DNA of 64,000 nucleotides from LMUY01 sp965198895 (GTDB taxonomy: Bacteria > Pseudomonadota > Alphaproteobacteria > Acetobacterales > Acetobacteraceae). The notes beneath the pieces are model-generated. The model ran no database searches and was not told the DNA's origin. It saw nothing but the letters and a program-made list of their open reading frames with translations. Of the stretch, positions 60,638 through 64,000 are shown piece by piece. The position numbers were made by a program, and so were the translations under genes. The DNA lies in contig OZ240676.1 in the NCBI GenBank assembly GCA_965198895.1, positions 930,001 to 994,000 of the forward strand. The letters run 5' to 3'. How positions within the stretch are numbered: the first letter of the stretch is position 1; every line of letters starts with the position of its first letter.

Positions 60638-61576
60638 TTACGGCAAGTCGCTTTCGCCAGCCGCGAAAGCTGCACCGGCCGTCACCAGGTGGTCCACCAG
60701 CAGCTTGACGTGCGGCGGCGGTTGCCCGACCGACAGGCAGATGCTCAGCCGGCGATGCGACCAGGCCTCGTTCAGCGGCCGCATCACCAGGTTCATGGCG
60801 GCGCAATGCCGCCGCGCCGGGCGCGACGGTCCGATCCCGATGCCTAGCCCGGCCTGGATCATACGATACAGCGTCTCGAACCCCGAGATGCGGGCCCGGA
60901 TGCGCAACGCCACGCCGAGTTCGGCAGCGCCCGTCAGCACCAGTTGCTCCAGCGCGCTGCCCTTGCTGGAGCCGATGACGTCGTAGGGCGCGATCTCCGC
61001 CAGGCCCACCGGGCAAGACCCGGCAAGCGGGTGACCCGGCGGCATGATGGCCACCAGATGGTCGCCGGCATAGGGCAGCAAATGGAGCCCCTCGCCCCCC
61101 ATCTCGCTGATGACGATGCCGATATCGGCGGTGCCGTCGCGCACGGCGCGGAGCGTCTCGACGCTGACGGCCTCCTCGATCTCCACATTCAGCAGCGGGT
61201 GGGCAGCCAGGAAGGCGCTGATATGGGCGGGCACGTATTCCGCGATGGCCCAGGTGTTGGCGTACAGCCGGATGGTGCCGCGCACGCCATCCATGCGCTG
61301 GGCGAGATCTGCCTCCATCTGCCTCACGTCGCGCAGGATGATATTGGCGTGCTGCAACATCGCCAGCCCGGCGCTCGTCGGTTCGACCCCGCGGCTGTGG
61401 CGGCGCAGCAGGGTCAGGCCAAGCACCGCCTCCAGATCGGAGATGCGGCGGCTGAGGGCGGACAGGGCGATATGCTCCCGTGCTGCGGCCCGATTGATGC
61501 TGCCTTCCTCGCACACCGCAGCGAACAGCCGAAGCGTGAGCAAGTCGAACCCGGCGAGAAGGGGGTTGCGGCCCAT
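60638..61576 (-). CDS. LysR-family regulator upstream of leuC
   Basis: A 312-residue LysR regulator. The N-terminal winged helix-turn-helix reads LRLFAAVCEEGSINRAAARE then SALSRRISDLEAVLGLTLLR. The effector domain has IRLYANTWAIAEYVPAHISA and LGIGIGPSRPARRH. It is in the same direction as leuCDB with a 76-base gap and could be cotranscribed with it; LysR genes are more often divergent from their targets, so control of leuCDB is only possible. The effector is unknown. Confidence 0.9.
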   Translation of the reverse strand: MGRNPLLAGFDLLTLRLFAAVCEEGSINRAAAREHIALSALSRRISDLEAVLGLTLLRRHSRGVEPTSAGLAMLQHANIILRDVRQMEADLAQRMDGVRGTIRLYANTWAIAEYVPAHISAFLAAHPLLNVEIEEAVSVETLRAVRDGTADIGIVISEMGGEGLHLLPYAGDHLVAIMPPGHPLAGSCPVGLAEIAPYDVIGSSKGSALEQLVLTGAAELGVALRIRARISGFETLYRMIQAGLGIGIGPSRPARRHCAAMNLVMRPLNEAWSHRRLSICLSVGQPPPHVKLLVDHLVTAGAAFAAGESDLP

Positions 61577-61642
61577 CGTGGTCCCGGCAGTGGCTGAAGC
61601 AATCGAGGCTGCCGGAGTTGGGCGCGCACGACAAGCGCAGCA

Positions 61643-62539
61643 CTACCCTCCCCTCGTGACGTCAAGCTGCGTTCTGACCCAGTTCCGAAACTTGCGCAGC
61701 GCCGGCGAGGCGGGGCGGTCCCGTGGCCGCACGAGGTAATAGGCATCGGTGAGCACATGGGACCCAGGCAAAGGCGCGATCAACAAGCCATCCTTCAGAT
61801 TCTGCTCGACGAGCACGTGGATGCCCATCGCCACCCCGAGGCCACGTAGGGCCGCCTCGTAGGCGAGGGCGGAGCTTTCGAAACTGATCTGGTGGGCCGC
61901 TTGCAACGTGCCGCAACGATTGGCCTTCAGCCACGCGGCCCAATCGTGCTCGCGGACGAGCGAGTAGAGCAGCGTGCACCGCGCCAAATCCCGCGGCTTC
62001 GTCAGGCCGCAGCGTTCTTTCACCGCCGGCGTACAAACCGGTAGCAACTCGATCGTCGCAAGCCGGTCTGCCTCCATGCCGGGGTGCTCGGACGGCCCCG
62101 AGCGGATGGCGGCGTCGATTTCACCGGATGCGAAATCGACCGGCCCGGTGGCAGACGTCAGGCGCAGCGTGATCGACGGAAACTCGCGCTGGAAGATCGG
62201 CAGGCGGGGGATCAGCCAGCGCTGCGAGAACGTCGTGTAGGACTGGATGGTCAGCACGTCGCCCCGATCCGTGCCCGATATACGGCGGGATGCAGCAGCG
62301 ATCAGGTCCAGCGCCTCGGTGGCGCTTTCGCGCAGCACCTGCCCCGCCCGAGTGAGCGCGATCGCCCGATGGCGGCGGTGGAACAGCGGCACGCGCAGGT
62401 GTTGCTCCAGCACCCGAACCTGCCGGCCGACAGCCACGGGCGACACCCCCATCTCGGCGGCGGCCAGGGTGAAGCTGCCGAGACGCGCGGCCGCCTCGAA
62501 CGCACGCAGCGGATTGAGCGGAGGAAGGCGGCGGGACAT
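61643..62539 (-). CDS. GcvA-like LysR-family regulator
   Basis: A 298-residue LysR regulator of the GcvA/AmpR branch: PPLNPLRAFEAAARLGSFTL, AAEMGVSPVAVGRQVRVLEQ and LFHRRHRAIALTRAGQVL, with an effector domain containing LTIQSYTTFSQRWLIPRLPI and DAAIRSGPSEHPGMEADRL. ATG 62539 (MSRRLPPLNPLRAF) is chosen over upstream starts because family homology begins there. The C-terminal codons (RNWVRTQLDVTR) lie in a 35-base sequence repeated at 17161. It is divergent from the crotonase/acyl-CoA synthetase genes, its probable targets. Confidence 0.9.
   Translation of the reverse strand: MSRRLPPLNPLRAFEAAARLGSFTLAAAEMGVSPVAVGRQVRVLEQHLRVPLFHRRHRAIALTRAGQVLRESATEALDLIAAASRRISGTDRGDVLTIQSYTTFSQRWLIPRLPIFQREFPSITLRLTSATGPVDFASGEIDAAIRSGPSEHPGMEADRLATIELLPVCTPAVKERCGLTKPRDLARCTLLYSLVREHDWAAWLKANRCGTLQAAHQISFESSALAYEAALRGLGVAMGIHVLVEQNLKDGLLIAPLPGSHVLTDAYYLVRPRDRPASPALRKFRNWVRTQLDVTRGG
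61654..61688. repeat. Copy 2 of the 35-bp repeat, in a LysR 3' end
   Basis: Matches 17161-17195 at 34 of 35 positions. Here it forms the last codons of the LysR gene. Confidence 0.75.
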
Positions 62540-62663
62540 TGGGCCGATGACTAACATATTGTTCGTCAGGAGGCACCGAAAAGTCGTTTGCGCCGCCATT
62601 GCGAGGGGCGGAGGCTTCGGATCCAGAAGAGCGGCACGCCAAGCCGCTCACGGAGGACCGACC

Positions 62664-63470
62664 ATGCCCGACTCAGCAACCGAGTCCGCCATCCTCACCG
62701 AACTGCAGGACGGCATTGCCACGCTGACGTTGAACCGCCCCGCGGTGCGCAACGCGATCGACGACGCGATGCGCACCGACCTGGTCGAGGCGCTCGACCG
62801 GCTGGGGCGCGATCCAGCGGTGCGCGCCGTGGTCGTGACCGGTGCGGGACGCGGCTTCTGTTCCGGTGGCGACGTGAAGAGCATGATGCAGCGCATGGCC
62901 GAGCCTGCCGCCGCGCTCGCCATCAACGGTTGGCGCCGGCAACAGCGCACCCATCACGCCGTGGCCGCCCTGCACGCGTTGGGCAAGCCCACAATCGCGG
63001 CGGTGAACGGCGCCGCCACCGGGCTCGGCTGCGACGTGGCGCTGTGCTGCGACTTCATCATCGCCTCGGAGGCCGCGAGCTTCGCCATGAGCTACATCCA
63101 TCGCGGGTTGATCCCGGATGGCGGGGGGCTGTATTTCCTGCCCCGCCGGGTCGGCCTGCCGCGCGCGAAGGAGCTGATCTTCACCGGCCGCAAGGTCGAC
63201 CCGGCGGAGGCCCTGTCGCTCGGCATGATCGACCGCGTGACCACCCCGGACCGGCTGCTGGACGACGCGCGAAACTGGGCCGCCGAACTGTCGCACGGCT
63301 CGTCCGCGGCGCTGGCGCTGAGCAAGGCGATCCTCGACCAGACGTTCGAAGCCACGATGGACCAGGTGTTCGCCGCGGGCAGCCAGGCGCAGGCGATCTG
63401 CTACACCACCGCCGAGCACCACAAATCGGTGAACGACTTCCTGGCCAAATCCGGCAAGGCGGGGGGCTGA
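62664..63470 (+). CDS. Crotonase-family protein (enoyl-CoA hydratase/isomerase)
   Basis: A 268-residue crotonase, ATG 62664 with CGGAGGA at 62651. The oxyanion-hole segments are VVTGAGRGFCSGGDVKSM and VNGAATGLGCDVALCCDFII. At the catalytic positions it has HRGLIPDGGGLYFLPR, with the Asp of PDGGG but no Glu of the hydratase PE motif, which resembles isomerase-type crotonases such as PaaG rather than classical enoyl-CoA hydratase (family knowledge plus inference). The downstream acyl-CoA synthetase starts 4 bases after its stop, so the two act on the same acyl-CoA route. Confidence 0.93.
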   Translation: MPDSATESAILTELQDGIATLTLNRPAVRNAIDDAMRTDLVEALDRLGRDPAVRAVVVTGAGRGFCSGGDVKSMMQRMAEPAAALAINGWRRQQRTHHAVAALHALGKPTIAAVNGAATGLGCDVALCCDFIIASEAASFAMSYIHRGLIPDGGGLYFLPRRVGLPRAKELIFTGRKVDPAEALSLGMIDRVTTPDRLLDDARNWAAELSHGSSAALALSKAILDQTFEATMDQVFAAGSQAQAICYTTAEHHKSVNDFLAKSGKAGG

Positions 63471-63474
63471 CCCG

Positions 63475-64000
63475 GTGTCGCTGCAACAGCTGATCCGTCC
63501 CCGCTCGGTCGCGGTTGTGGGCGCCTCGGCCGATCCCGCGAAGCTCACAGGGCGGCCAGTCAGCTACCTGCGCCGGCATGGCTTCACCGGCGCCATCTAT
63601 CCGGTCAATCCGCGGGTCACCAGCATCGGCGACCTGGCCTGCTTCCCCGACGTGGCGAGCCTGCCCGAGGCGCCGGATGCCGCGATCGTGCTGTTGGGCG
63701 CCAAGAGCGCCGCGGCGGCGGTGGCGGCCCTGGCGGCAAAGGGCTGCGGCGCGGCCGTGGTGCTGGCCGGCGGCTTCGGCGAAACCGGGGCCGCCGGCGC
63801 GGAGCGGCAAGCGGCGCTGCGGGCGGCGGCGGGCAGCATGCGCGTGCTGGGGCCGAACACGATCGGCCTGGTGAACCTCACCGATCACATCACGCTGTCG
63901 GCCACCGGTGCGCTCGAGCTGGAGGGCTTGCAGGCTGGCCGGGTCGCCGTGGTTTCGCAGAGCGGCGGCATCATGGGCTCGCTGCTCTCCCGCGCCGCCG
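63475..64000 (+). CDS. NDP-forming acyl-CoA synthetase, 3'-truncated by window edge
   Basis: The gene starts at GTG 63475 and runs off the window with 175 codons visible of a normal about 700. The N-terminal CoA-binding domain is clear: LIRPRSVAVVGASADPAKLT, the Rossmann-like nucleotide fold, then GFTGAIYPVNPRV, MRVLGPNTIGLVN and VAVVSQSGGIMGSLL. Members (acetyl-CoA synthetase alpha-type, or acyl-CoA ligases fused to an ATP-grasp domain) activate carboxylic acids with ATP or GTP. The rest, including the ATP-grasp half, is outside the window. Confidence 0.88.
   Translation, partial: MSLQQLIRPRSVAVVGASADPAKLTGRPVSYLRRHGFTGAIYPVNPRVTSIGDLACFPDVASLPEAPDAAIVLLGAKSAAAAVAALAAKGCGAAVVLAGGFGETGAAGAERQAALRAAAGSMRVLGPNTIGLVNLTDHITLSATGALELEGLQAGRVAVVSQSGGIMGSLLSRAA

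Noticed and set aside
1..64000. tRNA, rRNA, riboswitch, integrase/transposase and CRISPR features
   Set aside because: I looked for cloverleaf-like segments, transposase DDE or integrase RHRY patterns and repeat-spacer arrays and saw none I could support; only repeats and gene remnants hint at past mobility.

Overview
The window is GC-rich, densely coded bacterial DNA with no rRNA, tRNA or CRISPR array that I can see. The gene set points to an alphaproteobacterium, most likely Acetobacteraceae or related Rhodospirillales: a monomeric NADP-isocitrate dehydrogenase, several repeat proteins ending in a Hint_2-type domain, AtuA-family proteins, a type II secretion system and TauT/LivK-type transport genes. 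This placement is inference from gene content.

Layout. 1-10.6 kb holds catabolic and accessory genes: a flavin monooxygenase cut by the window edge, an acyltransferase, a LuxR regulator, a zinc alcohol dehydrogenase, two LivK-like binding proteins beside a split AtuA pair, and an alpha/beta hydrolase. 10.8-14.2 kb is a giant AIDA-like repeat protein with a C-terminal Hint domain. 14.2-17.6 kb has icd flanked by gene remnants (MFS transporter, a decayed Hint gene, a glutaminase-like tail, a repeated LysR 3' end). 17.6-24.7 kb is a tight five-gene chaperone-like cassette: a J-like membrane protein, a small GrpE-like protein, a long Hsp70, an AAA+ ATPase and a two-helix membrane protein. 25.6-28.3 kb is a UGSC-like cysteine protein divergent from an AraC regulator. 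28.6-39.2 kb is a minus-strand type II secretion locus (order C/N, L, M, K, E, F, H, I, J, a Hint protein gene, G); gspD lies apart at 51.9 kb.

39.5-51.6 kb runs on the plus strand: a secreted phospholipase C/acid phosphatase, a perfect terminator, an amino-acid-type binding protein, a secreted metallophosphoesterase, then a coupled run of three SPFH (HflK/C-like) proteins, a P1B-type metal ATPase and a HAF-repeat Hint protein. gspD follows. 54.7-57.4 kb is a NitT/TauT-type ABC transporter, 57.5-60.6 kb is leuC-leuD-leuB, followed by two LysR regulators and, divergently, a crotonase and an NDP-forming acyl-CoA synthetase cut by the window end.

Working together: the secretion system, the secreted phosphoesterases and the Hint-tailed repeat proteins look like one cell-surface/secretion module. 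The SPFH-P1B-Hint operon and the Hsp70/AAA+/J-like/GrpE-like cassette are the two assemblies whose joint function I cannot assign from known pathways; they are the best candidates for undescribed systems.
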